From Xenopus tropicalis (taxonomy: Eukaryota; Chordata; Amphibia; Anura; Pipidae): 64,000 bases of DNA. Made by a program: the position numbers and the translations under genes. Location of the stretch: NCBI RefSeq assembly GCF_000004195.4, contig NC_030678.2, positions 157,087,547-157,151,546 on the forward strand, read 5' to 3'. Shown here in pieces: positions 1 to 10,752 of this stretch. The notes under the pieces were generated by a model, which saw nothing but the letters and a program-made list of their open reading frames with translations, made no database searches and was not told the DNA's origin. How positions within the stretch are numbered: position 1 is the stretch's first letter; each line of letters begins with the position of its first letter.

Positions 1-30
1 TTTCCGGATAAGGGGTCCGATACCTGTACC
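1..30. mobile_element. Terminal fragment of interspersed family A
   Basis: The window opens inside the end of a repeat whose terminus reads as the complement of CAGGTATGGGATCC followed by CTTATCCGGAAACCC. Fuller copies lie at 10442, 20737, 21846, 41346, 42777 and 61302. Only the tip is visible here. Confidence 0.6.
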
Positions 31-328
31 AATAAAATTACATTAATTGAGGCATCAGTGGGGTATATGTTTTTCAATATTTATTTCAAAGAAAATCAGT
101 AAACTAGCTCTGTAAGCGGAGAAGAGGGTCAACAAAAACAATATGAGTACTACCCCACGCTCATTGCACATTGGCAAACTAGCAGCAGACCCAGTCCCGG
201 AGGGATGTAAGGGGAAATAATTATTGCTAGTGGGAGCCTAGGCCAGGGCACTGGAGGGTCTGGTTGCAGGTGGCCTAATTTGCACACAAAGGAGAGAGGG
301 TGCTAGTCTGGAGGGACCCATGGCACCT
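31..328. other. No supported feature
   Basis: AT-rich, apparently single-copy sequence with no reading frame of note, no tandem repeat and no repeat end I recognise. Confidence 0.5.
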
Positions 329-406
329 GACTCGAGTATAAGCCGGGGGTGACTTTTTTCAGCACATTTTGGGTTATATTCTTGGCTTATATTCGAGTAT
401 ATACAG
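329..406. repeat. Short inverted-repeat fragment (CTCGAGTATAAGCC ends)
   Basis: CTCGAGTATAAGCC near 331 is mirrored by GGCTTATATTCGAG near 384-397, about 40 bp apart. This is the layout of a small terminal-inverted-repeat element or the collapsed end of a larger one. No target duplication could be fixed, so the superfamily is unassigned. Confidence 0.4.
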
Positions 407-1729
407 TACTAGAATTCATTTTTTTCTGGCCTTGAAAACTGTATAAACTTGTCATTCTATAAATCTGATTTAACTCGATCATTGTTGTATTTATAAAATG
501 TCACAATAATGCCTGAATCGTTTGTACGGAAATTTCAAGTTTACATTCAAGAATCCTGAATTTTTCCAGTCAAAAGTATTGTTAAATCTCAAAAATTTGG
601 AGTTTAAATAGATGTTCGTTTCCACAAATGCTTTTTATTTTCCCAAACAGGAATTTCTCCCACAGCCTTTTTAGGAGCACTGGCACTTATTCTTGGACAC
701 AATAATGTGCAAAGTTTCACTAGGTGAAACTGGGTGAAACAGAAAACAATGATGGGATTAACTTCCCCTTGAAAATGTGTGAAATAGAAAACAATGAAGG
801 GATTAACTTCCCCTTGAAAATGTGTGAAATAGAAAACAATGAAGGGATTAACTTCCCCTTGAAAATGTGTGAAATAGAAAACAATGAAGGGATTTACTTC
901 CCCTTGAAAATGTGTGAAATAGAAAACAATGATGGGATTAACTTCCCCTTGAAAATGTGTGAAATAGAAAACAATGAAGGGATTTACTTCCCCTTGAAAA
1001 TGTGTGAAATAGAAAACAATGATGGGATTAACTTCCCCTTGAAAATGTGTGAAATAGAAAACAATGATGGGATTAATTTCCCCTTGAAAATGTGTGAAAT
1101 AGAAAACAATGATGGGATTAACTTCCCCTTGAAAATGTGTGAAATAGAAAACAATGAAGGGATTAACTTCCCCTTGAAAACATCGGAAATAGAAAACAAT
1201 GATGGGATTAACTTCCCCTTGAAAATGTGTGAAATAGAAAACAATGATGGGATTAATTTCCCCTTGAAAATGTGTGAAATAGAAAACAATGATGGGATTA
1301 ACTTCCCCTTGAAAACGTGTGATATAGAAAACAATGAAGGAATTAACTTTTCATTGAAACTGAGTGAATTGGAAATCAATAAGGGGGTTAACTTCCCCTT
1401 AAAACTGAGTGAAACAGAAAACAGAAAATAACTTCTCCTTGAAAATGTGTCAAGGACAGGTTGTCACTGACTATTTTATTTCTCTACTGTTCCAAGCCTC
1501 CATAGGACTCAACAGATCAAACCTGACAACATTTTTTTTGACAAGAAAAAACCCAAAACATTAATAAACCAAGATTTATGGGGATTATTTTCGAAAAACT
1601 CAAATTTTTTTTGAGAAACAATATCAGAAAAATCAAGTACTGGCAAAACCCATTCGTAATTGGGAAAATATCTTGAAGTAAAAAAAAAAAAATCAACTTT
1701 TTCTCAAAATTGCTAAGTAAATGTGCCCC
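404..1729. mobile_element. Harbinger-like element B, copy 1, with internal minisatellite
   Basis: The flanks of the minisatellite match the element at 54308-55271 almost throughout: the TCTGGCC segment, the TGTTGTATTTATAAA segment, the AGGACAGG(C/T)TGTCACTGACTA segment and the terminal AGTAAATGTGCCCC. The right end is CCCC followed by TAA, compatible with the 3-bp TWA target sites of PIF/Harbinger transposons. The left terminus is eroded. Copy 2 has about two 45-bp units where this copy has about 15.5, so the array expanded inside this insertion. Confidence 0.7.
724..1445 (+). repeat. 45-bp minisatellite (about 15.5 units)
   Basis: Units of 45 bp are repeated with few differences. Because 45 is a multiple of three and the unit has no stop in this frame, it yields a 235-codon open frame of 15-residue repeats (ENNDGINFPLK core), opening at a GTG codon. 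The period, the nearly identical unit DNA and the location inside a MITE explain the frame; I do not call it a gene. Units alternate D/E and N/Y at two positions, and the last units are the most divergent. Confidence 0.9.
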
Positions 1730-1775
1730 TAAATGTTCAGCCTTTCATACAAAGTGGCCTTGGCTACTTATACAA

Positions 1776-1930
1776 TTAAAGGACAAGGAAAGGTAAAGTT
1801 ACAGGGAGGTACCAATTTGTTAGGCACTACACCACTGAATCTTTAATCACTTACTCAGGTCAGAGCTCCAACTCTTTAACAACTGCACCAACCTGGGTAA
1901 ATGATATATTCTCCTTCCCAGGCGGGTCAG
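1776..1930 (+). mobile_element. T2-type (TTAA) element, 5' fragment
   Basis: TTAAAGGACAAGGAAAGGTA at 1776 matches the TTAAAGGRR terminus of the Xenopus T2 MITE group as I recall it. The following sequence resembles the copy starting at 45867. No matching right end was found before the hAT element at 2050. Confidence 0.45.
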
Positions 1931-2311
1931 ACTTGGGCACACACACACACAACCTTTTCCAAAGATATCAGCCTATACCCCCAAACATCACCCATACAAT
2001 AATATTATTATTATTATTATTAATAACAACCATACCTGATCCTCACAGACAGTGTCGGACTGGCCCACAGGGATACCAGGAAAACTCCCGGTGGGCCCAG
2101 GTGTCAGTGGGCCCTCCTGCTTCTAGCCATTTGGCCTAATTCATGGTAATTTCCCATTTCTCTATGGCAGCGTTTTTCAACCGCTGTTCCGCGAGATGTT
2201 GCCTGGTGTGCCGTAGGCAGGGCAGCAAATTTTTACTTTCAAAGGGGGCCCGGCGATGCTACCGTTTTTCTTAGTAGCTCGGGCCCCCTTTAATAAAATC
2301 CGGGCCCTGTC

Positions 2312-2372
2312 ATTGGTTGCGCCCCGTGTGTACGGGTGACGTCAGTACGCACGGGGCGCAACGTTATAAAAG
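2312..2372 (+). promoter_or_regulatory. Promoter-like module: CCAAT, CRE and TATA motifs
   Basis: ATTGG (inverted CCAAT) at 2312, palindromic CRE TGACGTCA at 2337-2344 and TATAAAAG at 2365-2372. The CRE is in the loop of an inverted repeat with arms GTTGCGCCCCGTG. A closely similar CRE-TATA block is found on the opposite strand in the hAT element at 16352. Motif spacing fits an RNA polymerase II core promoter, but function is inferred only. Confidence 0.4.
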
Positions 2373-2475
2373 GGCCTGTGTGCGGTCGCGTGTAGGCAGA
2401 AGTGCAGAGGCGGCGCGCGTGAGGGGAAGATGCTGCTGAAGCCGCTGAAGAGCAGAAGTAAAATGCTGCTGGGCA

Positions 2476-2985
2476 CCAATGTATTAGGGGGGGCCACAGG
2501 GCACACTGACTTATGAGGGCACTGCTGCTGGGCACCAATGTACTAGGGGGGCTGGCTCTTGGCACCAATGTACTGGGGGGCACTGCTGCTGGGCACCAAT
2601 GTACTAGGGGGGCACTGCTCTTGGCACCAATGTACTAGGGGGGCACTGCTGCTGGGCACCAATGTACTAGGGGGGCACTGCTCTTGGCACCAATGTACTA
2701 GGGGGGCACTGCTGCTGGGCACCAATGTACTAGGGGGGCACTGCTCTTGGCACCAATGTACTAGGGGGGCACTGCTGCTGGGCACCAGTGTACTAGGGGG
2801 GCACTGCTGCTGGGCACCAATGTACTAGGGGGGCACTGCTGCTGGGCACCAATGTACTAGGGGGGCACTGCTGCTGGGCACCAATGTACTAGGGGGGCAC
2901 TGCTGCTGGGCACCAATGTACTAGGGGGGCACTGCTGCTGGGCACCAATGTACTAGGGGGGCACTGCTGCTGGGCACAGAGTTAA
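2476..2985. repeat. 31/32-bp minisatellite
   Basis: About 16 units of GGCACCAATGTACTAGGGGG plus GCACTGCTGCTG. The left half alternates a GCTGCTGGG unit (32 bp) with a GCTCTTGG unit (31 bp), giving a 63-bp dimer; the right half contains only the first type. Open frames on both strands here are by-products of the array. Confidence 0.9.
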
Positions 2986-3244
2986 ATTTTTTAACATTTT
3001 CTAATGGTGGTGTGCCTCGTGATTTTTTTCATGAAACAAGTGTGCCTTTGCCCAAAAAAGGTTGAAAAACACTGCTCTATGGGAACAAATCGATTAAATA
3101 TAAAGAAGAATAGATTATAGTATGTAAAGATTAAAAACTAGGAATATATAGAGGTTGAGTGAGAAGTGGATGAAAAATAGTTTGGAGAGTGGGCCCATGG
3201 TCTAGGGTTTCCTGGTGGGCCCCTGGGGTCCCAGTCCGACACTG

Positions 3245-3576
3245 CTCACAGGAGAATACACATTCACACATGCATCAGAACTGGAGTGTACAGTGGACCA
3301 GACATTTAGGAGTAATCTCTCAAAGGAACATATAGCGCAAGAAAAGCCCAATCGGCAGAGTTATACACAAACATGGAAAGCTCAAGGGCTCTCATGGTCA
3401 TCAAAGGACTAACTTAATAGTTAATTCTCATATGGGTGATCCCAAGAAACGAATTAAAGAGCTTAACACATGGTCACAAACTTGTGTGTAGAGCAAAGAT
3501 GTATTTTACCTTTAGCCACAGTTCCAGACAACTCCTTTGAAGCAATGTACAATACAGATCTATGTATGAACTACTG
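3245..3576. other. No supported feature
   Basis: Single-copy sequence between the family H right end and a CA-type microsatellite. No repeat end or convincing coding signal. Confidence 0.5.
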
Positions 3577-3659
3577 ACACACACAGACACACACACAGAC
3601 ACACACACAGACACACACACAGACACACACACAGACACACACAGACACAGACACACACA
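3577..3659. repeat. (CACACAGA)n-type microsatellite
   Basis: Irregular (CA)n interrupted by GA every 8-10 bases. The minus-strand cysteine/valine-rich frame across it comes from this simple repeat. Confidence 0.9.
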
Positions 3660-4404
3660 ATGACATGAAACACAAGTGCACCCCTCCCTCCTGAAGGCTT
3701 CCATGTCCCATTGGCCAGTTCTGACACTCACATTTAACAATTCTGACACTTCTTTAAATACAACACAAAAGGAACGTAAACCACTTTAGGAAGCCGGCAG
3801 TTAAAATCCCTACACAAATATCGTCTGCCAGAAAGGAACTATAACAGGTCTGAGAATGCAGAAAGCAAAGGACAACTGATATTTCTGTAGACGCTGTCAG
3901 GGAAAAAGAAACAAAGTTTTCTTGAAGTCACAACGATAATAGACACAAGGAAAATCCTACCTCTGATCTCCCAGCAGGGATGGGGCCACTGTGTTGGAAA
4001 GAAAAAAAATAAAAATTCTGATGGTTTGGGACACACGGGAGGCTCGCCCTGCGCTGCTGCACAACTCTTCTGATGGGCAGGGGAAGATATTTTAGGCCTA
4101 GGCGAATATCACTGAAGGAAAATGCACTCACATGTTTGGCTGCCTCTTGCATTCCATCCCACTGAAACCACACACCCAGCTAATTTTACTCTCTGGCATT
4201 GTAGCCTGCTCCTGGATTTAAGGAGGGAGGAACATTTCTCCATATGCTAGCATACAAGGGAAAAAAGAAAATAGCAGACACTTCTTTAAACAATTGTTTA
4301 TTTCAACTTACGGGCACATTTTCTGCCGGCATTAGGGCTGTGGCACATTTGGGAGTTAACAGAGGCGATAAAGTGAGAGGCATCACAATGCCAATGGATA
4401 CTCC
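3660..4404. other. No supported feature
   Basis: Unique-looking sequence with short frames only, none with a recognisable domain or splice context. Confidence 0.5.
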
Positions 4405-4419
4405 GTGTATAAGATATAA

Positions 4420-4890
4420 GATATAATTACCCCTTATTGGGGGCAGAACAGCCCTATTGGGTTTATTTAATGGTTAAATGATTCCCTTTTCTCTGTAATA
4501 ATAAAACAGTACCTGTACTTGATCCCAACTAAGATATAATTACCCCTTATTGGGGGCAGAACAGCCCTATTGGGTTTATTTAATGGTTAAATGATTCCCT
4601 TTTCTCTGTAATAATAAAACAGTACCTGTACTTGATCCCAACTAAGATACAATTATCCCTTATTGGGGGCAGAACAATCCTATTGGGTTTATTTCATGGT
4701 TAAATGATTCCCTTTTCTCTGTAATAATAAAACAGTACCTGTACTTGATCCCAACTAAGATATAATTACCCCTTATTGGGGGCAGAACAGCCCTATTGGG
4801 TTTATTTAATGGTTAAATGATTCCCTTTTCTCTGTAATAATAAAACAGTACCTGTACTTGATCCCAACTAAGATATAATTAATCCTTATT
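4420..4890 (+). repeat. 113-bp tandem array of family A internal unit (four units)
   Basis: The start GATATAATTACCCC recurs at 4420, 4533, 4646, 4759 and 4872, exactly 113 bp apart each time; the fifth unit breaks off after about 20 bp. The unit is the central segment of family A (GGGGCAGAACAGCCCTATTG, then CTGTAATAATAAAACAGTAC). The TATCCGG termini of family A are absent, so the array stands alone. Confidence 0.9.
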
Positions 4891-5486
4891 GGAGGATTTT
4901 TGAGGTTATGCTGAGCATTCAGAATATAGTAGGTAGTAGTGACAGGGTTACACGTGGCTGTCATAGATCTTATATATAACAAGTAGGATGTATATGACCC
5001 ACAAACTGATACCTTTATATTATTTCGCTCCCCACAGCAATGTATGCTGGGATGCCAGACACCACATAGTATTCTTTGACAGGAGACAAAGGGCAGAGGG
5101 ATTAAATGCCCTGAGCAATATTCACCAACTACAGATACACATTATGGGCAGGGATACAATAAGCTCCTCCAGATGCACAAATGCTATAGTTTCGTTATAA
5201 AAAAGGAAAATGAACGCTGCACCCAGATGTAATCATCTGTTCCCGAGTTTCATGATATGTAGTAACTTCAGCTGCCCTCCAATGACTATGGAAGCTCATA
5301 CAGACATAGCTCTTGGGCATATTTCTTATTCTTCCTTTCACTTTAAAGTAGAAGGAAAGGGATATTCACTGGGGCTGCCAAAATGTTACTCCCTCTAGTG
5401 TTTCCCAGATGCTGGGCAACAAACCACTGGAGACACCTGGAGATGGAATAGGTTAGATTAAAGGCAAGAAGAGAAGGAAGACAGAA
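4891..5486. other. No supported feature
   Basis: Unique-looking sequence up to the palindromic element at 5487. Short frames only. Confidence 0.5.
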
Positions 5487-6127
5487 GGGTTGATTCACTA
5501 AAGGTCGATAAGTTTTATTGCACGCTTTTTTGAGTTAAAATTAACGCGGAAAACAACCCGCCATTCGCTAAAGTATTAACGCGTGCGTTAAATTTCATGC
5601 TACCGCATGTGTTCATTTGCGCACAGAAATAATACTAACGCATGATTCACAAACACTTATACGCGCCAAATATTGCAGTAGTCTGTGCGAAAATTAACCC
5701 CTACTTGGGGCAGACGGTAATTATAGAAAAGTACAGTTCATGAGCTTTTGGCAACACAATATGGACTTTGCAGTGGGATTTATTCAAGTCTGTGTTGGCC
5801 CCAGAGTGATGCAGCCTCCAGTTTGCAGGGAAATGGTCATTTTCAGTACAGTAATTTTCTGAAAGTAATGGCATGTATGGCTAACATGGCGTGCTTTATT
5901 CGCATGCGGCGACTATTTGTACACAGTGTGTTAATTAGCGCTCGTTCTGTCAAATACCGCACGAAAATAGTATTCGCGACTAAATAACACAAGCAGCATC
6001 GCGTCTAAATTAACGTAAGTATGCTTTTAGTGAATTGTGCGTTAATTCGCAAAAAATTAGGTGCGATAAAATTTTTAACGCACGCTATAAATAGCGCACA
6101 TTTTATTGACCTTTAGTGAATCAACCC
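5487..6127. mobile_element. Palindromic MITE family E, copy 1 (641 bp)
   Basis: Ends GGGTTGATTCACTAAAG and CTTTAGTGAATCAACCC are inverted repeats and pairing extends inward through ACGC-rich arms. The centre matches the element at 6793-7852 (TGGCTAACATGGCGTGC and flanking sequence). Flanks CAGAA and TAGAA could be a 5-bp TSD with one change, but the sister copy does not confirm this, so the superfamily is open. Confidence 0.75.
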
Positions 6128-6792
6128 TAGAATGTGATGATATAAGGTAAGATAGAAGTTGAGTGGATACAGGGCAAAATATTACGCAAAGCAGGTATGT
6201 GGTTCACAAAAGGCGCGGTTGCCCCTCCCCCCACATGGACATCAAAACCATTGGAGGCCGGTTAGAATGAAATTTGAGGTGAACCAATGACTGACCAAAA
6301 AAAAGTGTAACGTTACCAAAAAGAATGATGATCTCTAGTCTAAGGTCTCCTGGTGGCCCAGGCTTCCAAACTCCGGCTTCTGAACCAAAAAGTGCCCCAC
6401 ACAACACAGAAACCCCTAATATACCTATCCCTGTAATCTGTCCCTTCAAAAAGTAGGAATAAATACCATTTTATAAGATGAAATCCAGCTGCAAAACAGT
6501 TCTTCTCTTTCTGCATCATCTGAAATCCTGGCAGGGGAGGAGGGACTAAAACACTGGTGTTACAATTTATAACAACTTCTCCACTGTTTACAGACAGCAT
6601 GCAGGAACTACATAACCCACAATGCATTGCACTGTGATGTTCCTTTACTTATTGACATCACGTGTGCAGGGAATTGTTGGATCGGGGGGATGCAGGCTGA
6701 AGGCAGGCTGAGAATAGTCGACTACTGTTACAAAAAACTCAAAGCAGCCAGATCAGCAGGGCGGAGCTTAGGGAACGGTTCCAAACGATATT
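6128..6792. other. Spacer between two family E copies
   Basis: No repeat termini seen. Around 6605-6625 the + strand reads AACTACATAACCCACAATGC, which resembles the ZNF143/Staf site ACTACAAYTCCCAGMATGC with several mismatches. No linked exon is visible. Confidence 0.35.
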
Positions 6793-7852
6793 GGGCCCGA
6801 TTCACTAAAGTGCGATAAAAATTATCGCACGCTTTTTGCGTTAAAAAACGCAAAATAATTTGCGCACGATTCACCATAGTATTATCGCGTGCGAAAAATC
6901 GCCATTTTCGCATGGGTTATTTCTCGCACTAGTTTTACCACATGCGTTAATTTCCGCGCTGAAAAGAATACGATCGCATGATTCACTATAACTTTTGCGC
7001 GCTAAATATCGCATTCGGCTATGCGAAAATTAACACCTACTACAGGCAGGCGAAAAATTATACAAAAGTACAGTAAATGATTTTTTGCAATAAAATATGG
7101 ACTTACAGTGTTATTTATTCAAGTATGTGTTTCCCCTAGAGTGACGCAGCCGCCAGTTTGCAGCGAAATGTTCATTTTTAATACAGTAATTTTCCGCAAG
7201 TATTGGCGTGTATGGCTAACATGGCGTGCGTTCATTTGCGCGACTATTTATATTTGGCTACAAGTGATGAAATGCTTCGCCAGGCATGGATTCGCAGCGA
7301 ATTTTTGGACGTGTGTTTTGCGGCGGCCAATGGCAAAACGCATGAAAAAATTTGCCACGCAAAAATTCACCGCACATACAAAAATTTATACAAGTGTCAA
7401 AAAATAATAGTCACAGCAACAATTTTTTTGCCCGCACAACATTTTTGCCGTTTCGTGGATCTTTCGAAAGATTTGCTAATTTTTCACTAAAGAAACCAGA
7501 ACACATTTGCTCATCACTAGTGGCTACTATTTATAAGCATCTACTATTTATATGATACCATTTATATGTGGCTAATATTTATATACACCATTTATATGCG
7601 GCGACAATTTTTATACACTATTTCTAAGCTACCATTCATATGCGGTGACTATTCGCGGGCGTAATTTAGCACATGTACCAGCAAATACCGCATTGAAATA
7701 GTCTTCGCGAGTTAAATAACGCATGCAATATCGCGCGTAAAAAAGCGCGAGTATGCTTATAGTGAATTGTGCGAAAAATTAAGCCGCGGTAAAAAATTTT
7801 CGCGCACAATAAAAATAGCGCACGTTTTATCGCCCTTTAGTGAATCAGGCCC
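6793..7852. mobile_element. Palindromic MITE family E, copy 2, with nested hAT
   Basis: Ends GGGCCCGATTCACTAAAG and CTTTAGTGAATCAGGCCC with long imperfect inverted arms. The centre is homologous to 5487-6127. It is longer because of a nested family D hAT MITE (7262-7519) and a degenerate short-period tandem (TTTATATGCGGCGACTA-like, 7528-7640). Flanks both read ATT. Confidence 0.75.
7262..7519. mobile_element. hAT MITE family D nested in family E
   Basis: Ends AAGTGATGA and CTCATCACTA, flanked by TTGGCTAC (7254-7261) and GTGGCTAC (7520-7527), an 8-bp TSD with 7 of 8 matching. The interior contains the family D signature CGCCAGGCATGGATT. Copy 1 of family E lacks this insertion and acts as the empty site. 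Confidence 0.82.
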
Positions 7853-9039
7853 ATTATGTTAAAAATCACCAAAAAGCTGCATATTTTTTAATTAACGTAT
7901 ATTGCAAAGTTGCTTGAAAGTATATTTACTTTTCAAAAATCTTAAGTTGTGTTTGGGTGGAGTTCCCCTTTAGGTATAGTATCCGCTGCAGACCCCAAAT
8001 ACAGCGCAATAACAGGCTGGGGATATATTACCCCAGAGCTAAATGTGCATTAGCCAATCAGCAGATTAAGTGCAACAAATGGAGCCATACAGGTACAGCA
8101 CTAGTAACCTTCATTTCAATCTCTGCTGTTTTTGAGGTATAATACATAAACAGTTTTTCCCTCTAGTTCTGCAGCCATAAGGTACATTTGCAAAACTCAT
8201 GAATAACTCAATTTTGTTGTATCCTTTGATGGCTGCTTCTCTGCCAGATCTGGTCGTTTCCAGCGTTTAGTTGCTGGGTGACAGGCGAAGGCTTGCTGAG
8301 ATGTGAGCAGCAGGGGTCTAGATCCTGAAGACGCAGGTACACTTCCTCACTAAAGTACAGGCTTAGTATAAAGACCTGTCAGACTCGACACAAATGATTC
8401 CAAAACCCAGTAATACAGTAACACTAATGCCTCTTAGCAATAGAAAATGTCTTCTTGTTCATTTTTGTCCTTGAATTCAGTGGCACTTGGTAAAGCCAAA
8501 CCCCACCCGTCAGATACATCACCAATAAAGTAATTTCAAGCTGGACACAACACACTTTTGTGCTCAGAGTTATTATAGTTTTCCGCCAGTTTTCAATGCA
8601 TTTGCACCTTGACATACGACCCCCCTGACAAGCAGTCTAAAGGTTAAGTAATGGCAACCCCCCTCCTTTTCCTGAGGTGCTTGTGATGACCTACTGCTGC
8701 CTGGCTTAGAGTCTGCAGGCTTAAAAAAAAAAGAATGTTTTCATTTGTAGTTTTACTCTAGGGTTTTTCTTAAAGCTTACTATATTTACCAAAGAGGGAC
8801 CCCACAGTGGCTACCCGCTCTGCTTGCAGGAGGTAATATCTTCCAATTACCAGAACCCACCTCTGATGGGTTCCCAACACCTTCTTGATCCCTGCCTAAC
8901 ACCCCAGGGCCTACACTAACCTGCTCCTTAACACTTCAACCCTACCTTGCGGGGTACCCACAGGGAAGCTACGCCCACTCACTCCCTTATGAGGCTCTTA
9001 GCTGCCCATACTCCCTAGCCTGAACTCTCACACTTCTAA
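7853..9039. other. Mostly unclassified; T2-like right end near 7972
   Basis: GGAGTTCCCCTTTAG near 7960 looks like the right end of a T2-type element (complement of a TTAAAGGGGAACTCC terminus) but no partner end was identified. The remaining sequence has no coding, tandem or terminal-repeat signal that I can support. 8780-9039 and 9545-9850 look like one older repeat split by the MITE at 9040. Confidence 0.35.
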
Positions 9040-9544
9040 GGGGCACATTTACTAACCCACGAACGGGCCGAATGCGTCCCATTGCGTTTTTTTCGTAATG
9101 ATCGGTAATTTTGCGTTTTTTTTGGCGTCTTTACGATTTTTGCGTAAAAACGCGAGTTTTTCGGCGTCTTTACGATTTTCGCGTAAAAACGTGAGTTTTT
9201 CGTAGCCATTACGAAAGTTGCGCAAAGTCGCGATTTTTTCGTAGCGTTAACACTTGCGCGCAAAGTCGCGCCTTTTTCGTAGCGTTAAAACTTAAAAGGC
9301 GTGACGTTTCGCGCAAGTTTTAACGCTACGAAAAAATCGCGACTTTGCGCAACTTTCGTAATGGCTACGAAAAACTCGCGTTTTTACGCAAAAATCGTAA
9401 AGACGCCAAAAAACTCGCGTTTTTACGCAAAAATCGTAAAGACGCCGAAAAATCGCAAAAAATACGAAAAAGTCGCAAAATGTTCGTTTCCAATCGGAAT
9501 TTTTCCAATTCGGATTCGAAATCGTGTCTTAGTAAATCAGCCCC
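9040..9544. mobile_element. Harbinger-like palindromic MITE family C, copy 1 (505 bp)
   Basis: Ends GGGGCACATTTACTAACCC and GTAAATCAGCCCC, with long inverted arms of TTTTTCGTAGCGTTAA-type sequence meeting near 9296. The family member at 54668-55060 has a clear TAA TSD; here the flanks are TAA and TAT. The complementary arms produce mirror-image lysine/asparagine-rich frames on both strands, which are not genes. Confidence 0.8.
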
Positions 9545-10441
9545 TATGTGTGTTATACCATACCTATTCTATACTGGCTAAGCCTTCCCTTACTCACTTT
9601 GTTGCTAGGTGTAGTTCTTCTTCGCAGCTGGCTCTCTGGTAGATGTTGTTCCCATGGCCTGCACGCTGGGCTCTTGTGTCCTGTCTCCTTTAATACCATT
9701 CTAGTCACACCCTTCTGGGACACTTTGAGAGTTTCTCCTTTCCCTCTAGTGACAGAACACTATAATTACAACTATTGCTTGTCCAAACTCTATACTACCA
9801 TCTAGTGGCCAAAACTGGTAATTACCCCAACATAAAAATTTAGTGAAAAACCCTTGTGATCTCTTCCATGCTTCCCTGTAATTCGACCTGAAATGCAATG
9901 TTGTGCCCACATTTCCCCACACCAGAATGCTTCACTAACCCTTAAAGCGTAATCTTAGGCTTACAGTTAGGGTGGATAAAGCTGGACAGATGACAGGAGG
10001 ATGGAGTAAGAAACATGAAGAAGGCCTCAGCATGAAGGTAGAACCCATGAGACTTGTCAACTAATGCAGGTTACAGGTAGAGAGCAGAATGTCCATGAGG
10101 TTCAGATAAAGATACCAATAACTCAGATCTGATTTAAATAGAGCTGCATGTAGTACAATATCAGTGGCATAACTACCTATTGCTGGGCCCCCAGCCAAAA
10201 ATCTTTGGTGTGCACGGTATCCGTGCTCCCCCCTCCATCGCTGCCTGCTTGCTCATGTACCTTCCCAATGAGGGGGGCGTGCAAATATTCAGTTTGAAAG
10301 TAGCTGGGAAGGTGGGAAGAGAGGATTTCTGTGCAGCAGACCCCTTGGTCCAAGCACCGTTCCCCATAATATTTACATGCCTGGGCCATAAAATTACACA
10401 ACAGTGTCCTAATATGTACACAATTCAAGCCTTTTTGTCTG
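9545..10441. other. Unclassified; hAT-like end at 10162
   Basis: CAGTGGCATAACTACC at 10162 resembles a hAT terminus of the CAGNGGCGTAACTA type, but no right end is found. Otherwise no supported feature. Confidence 0.35.
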
Positions 10442-10752
10442 GGTATACTGGTATAAAATCCTTTTACCCAGAAACCTGTTTTGCAGAAAACTAAATAACA
10501 GGAAGACCATCTTCCATAGACTCCATTTTAAACAAATAATGATTTTTCTTTGTAAAAATAAAACAGTTCCTTGTACTTGATTCTAAGCTGCATGAATCCA
10601 CATTGGTGGCAAAACAATCCTATTGGGTTTATTTCATATTTAAATGATTTTTAGCAGACTTAATGTATGGAGATCCAAATTTTAGAAAGATCCCTTATCC
10701 AGAAAACCCCAGGTTCCAAGCCCTCCGGATAATAAATCCTATACCTGTATAA
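10442..10752. mobile_element. Family A copy with one internal unit
   Basis: Diverged copy: left arm near 10442 (GTATACTGGTATAAAATCC), one 113-bp type unit (AAAACAGTTCCTTGTACTTG), right arm ATCCCTTATCCAGAAAACCC, ending ATACCTGTATA. It shows the ground state with a single internal unit. Confidence 0.75.

Larger units (their letters stand above)
2168..3074. mobile_element. hAT MITE with internal 31/32-bp minisatellite
   Basis: Left end CAGCGTTTTTCAACC, right end GGTTGAAAAACACTG, with a perfect 8-bp TSD CTCTATGG at 2160-2167 and 3075-3082. It lies inside the family H element. Internally it has a GC-rich module with CCAAT, CRE and TATA motifs, then a tandem array, then the right arm. No transposase frame is visible. 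Confidence 0.92.
2050..3244. mobile_element. hAT MITE family H (CAGTGTCGGACTGG ends), interrupted
   Basis: Left end CAGTGTCGGACTGGCCCAC, right end CAGTCCGACACTG, flanked by CTCACAGA and CTCACAGG (7 of 8 identical), which is the 8-bp TSD size of hAT transposons. The same family is intact and uninterrupted at 40312-40591. Here it is split at about position 118 by a second hAT element. No transposase frame is present, so it is non-autonomous. Confidence 0.85.

Noticed and set aside
9036..9642. Pair of similar lysine/asparagine-rich proteins on opposite strands, seen again at 54779-55098
   Set aside because: The mirror frames come from the complementary arms of palindromic MITE family C.
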